The notes under the pieces were generated by a model. The model was not told where the DNA came from and did not search any database. It saw only the letters and a program-made list of their open reading frames with translations. DNA of 13,297 bases from Gemmatimonadota bacterium (lineage in GTDB: Bacteria; Gemmatimonadota; Gemmatimonadetes; Palauibacterales; Palauibacteraceae). Made by a program: the position numbers and the translations under genes. Location: contig JAENXO010000023.1 of the NCBI GenBank assembly GCA_016649455.1, positions 1-13,297 on the forward strand, given 5' to 3'. Below, piece by piece: positions 12,654-13,297 of this stretch (its first letter is position 1; every line of letters starts with the position of its first letter).

Positions 12654-13297
12654 ATGCTTGCTGCGACCTCGACGAAGTTCGTCCCGCGATCTCGCCGAGC
12701 CTGGACGTATCTCCTGATCTGGCTCGCGCTGTCAGCCCCCGCGACCGTCTCGGGTTGCTCCGATCCACGAGGCGGGAGCGAGGACGGAGCCGAGGCCGCC
12801 GCGAGCCCGGGAAATGTTGATCCGACTGACGCGCCGGGAGCCGGAGAGGGCTCAGCGGCGACCACTGCCACGTCGCCAGATGAGCTCCTCACAAGCCTGG
12901 ATGAGCAGACCGTCGAGGTGCAATTCGCGCTCGGCGAATGGCACGGTGACCTTGATGGGATCGTCTCCGAGCGTGCTCGGCTCCTGCGGCTGCTGACCGT
13001 ATTCGAGCCGATGTACTACATGATCGATGGAAGGAAGCAGGCTGGCGTCACGTTCGAAGCCGCACGCGAATTCGAGACATTCCTCAACAAGCGCCTGGGA
13101 AGAACCCGGGCAGCCGACCGGATCCGAGTCATCCTGGTGCCGGTGCGTCGTGACGAGCTGATTCCGTTCGTCAGAGACGGACGCGGTGACATCGCGGCGG
13201 CCAACCTGACGATCACGGAAGATCGACTGGCAAACGTCACGTTTTCCGACCCCATCGTCTCCGATGCCTACGAAGTCGTGGTCACCGGCCCCTCGGC
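12654..13297 (+). CDS. MltF-like lipoprotein with SBP_bac_3 domain, 5' part (runs off window)
   Basis: 214 codons are visible before the right edge. A signal peptide ends in the lipobox VSGC with C35 as lipidation site. Residues 36-76 are an acidic, Ala/Gly/Pro/Thr-rich linker. From about residue 108 the protein matches the family-3 solute-binding domain of MltF-type proteins: RLLRLLTVFEPMYYMIDGR, FEAAREFETFLN, VILVPVRRDELIPFV, GRGDIAAANLTITEDR, then VTFSDPI and VVVTGP. The GRGDIAAANLTIT stretch is characteristic of this group. MltF joins this sensor module to a C-terminal lytic transglycosylase that cuts peptidoglycan; that half would lie beyond 13297, so enzymatic function is expected but not seen. 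AGGAG (12643-12647), 6 nt before the ATG, sets the start; a GTG directly in front is less well spaced. Confidence 0.87.
   Translation, partial: MLAATSTKFVPRSRRAWTYLLIWLALSAPATVSGCSDPRGGSEDGAEAAASPGNVDPTDAPGAGEGSAATTATSPDELLTSLDEQTVEVQFALGEWHGDLDGIVSERARLLRLLTVFEPMYYMIDGRKQAGVTFEAAREFETFLNKRLGRTRAADRIRVILVPVRRDELIPFVRDGRGDIAAANLTITEDRLANVTFSDPIVSDAYEVVVTGPS

Noticed and set aside
12544..12892. Minus-strand open frames (74 and 84 codons) over the start of the MltF-like gene
   Set aside because: They are antisense to a gene with a lipobox, a ribosome-binding site and clear family motifs, and show no similarity of their own.
1..13297. CRISPR arrays, tRNA or rRNA genes, insertion sequences, toxin-antitoxin pairs and defence genes
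   Set aside because: No regularly spaced repeats, cloverleaf-like segments, transposase motifs or known defence domains were found on reading either strand. Very diverged examples could be missed without a profile search.

Overview
This is a gene-dense, high-G+C bacterial chromosome segment with genes on both strands. No rRNA, tRNA, insertion sequence or CRISPR array was seen. The gene families present are a secreted sulfatase, an EutR-like AraC regulator, a pentameric ligand-gated channel, a lumazine-binding/NTF2-like secreted protein, DUF1579, DUF481, an MltF-like lipoprotein and a short cysteine protein ending in a YPPLPVL motif. Together with several Sec or lipoprotein signals and a DUF481 outer-membrane barrel, these suggest a Gram-negative, free-living or environmental bacterium. 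Gemmatimonadota or a related lineage is my best guess. It rests on family composition only, not on a marker gene.

Layout. Positions 1-246 (-) hold the start of a secreted sulfatase cut by the window edge, divergent from an AraC-family regulator (461-1414, +). Next comes a Cys-loop-type ligand-gated ion channel homologue (1513-2502, +), which converges on a voltage-gated potassium channel gene (2541-3389, -). The potassium channel is the last gene of a three-gene minus-strand operon: NTF2-like secreted protein (4664-5134), PIG-V-like membrane glycosyltransferase (3396-4667, ATGA overlap), then the channel. A SlyD-like FKBP prolyl isomerase (5270-5698, +) is transcribed divergently from that operon and converges on a DUF1579 gene (5723-6187, -). 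A small cysteine protein (6368-6712, +) converges on, and overlaps, a YvlD/phage-holin-4-like membrane protein (6539-6871, -). An MliC-domain lipoprotein (7065-7565, -) follows, with a textbook terminator downstream.

Positions 7685-10356 (-) carry two adjacent genes, each a fusion of unrelated domains: an alpha/beta hydrolase joined to a Nudix domain (upstream), and an HExxH domain joined to an EamA/DMT exporter (downstream). After an AT-rich intergenic stretch come an unrecognised 188-aa protein (10709-11275, +), a DUF481 outer-membrane protein (11431-12372, +), a start-less C-terminal remnant of a VCBS/FG-GAP protein (about 12378-12611, -), and the start of an MltF-like periplasmic lipoprotein that runs off the window (12654 onward, +).

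No defence island or mobile system is evident. The items most worth a second look are the back-to-back ion channels, the acid-free M2 segment of the ligand-gated channel, the two neighbouring domain fusions, and a ten-base G tract inside the glycosyltransferase gene.
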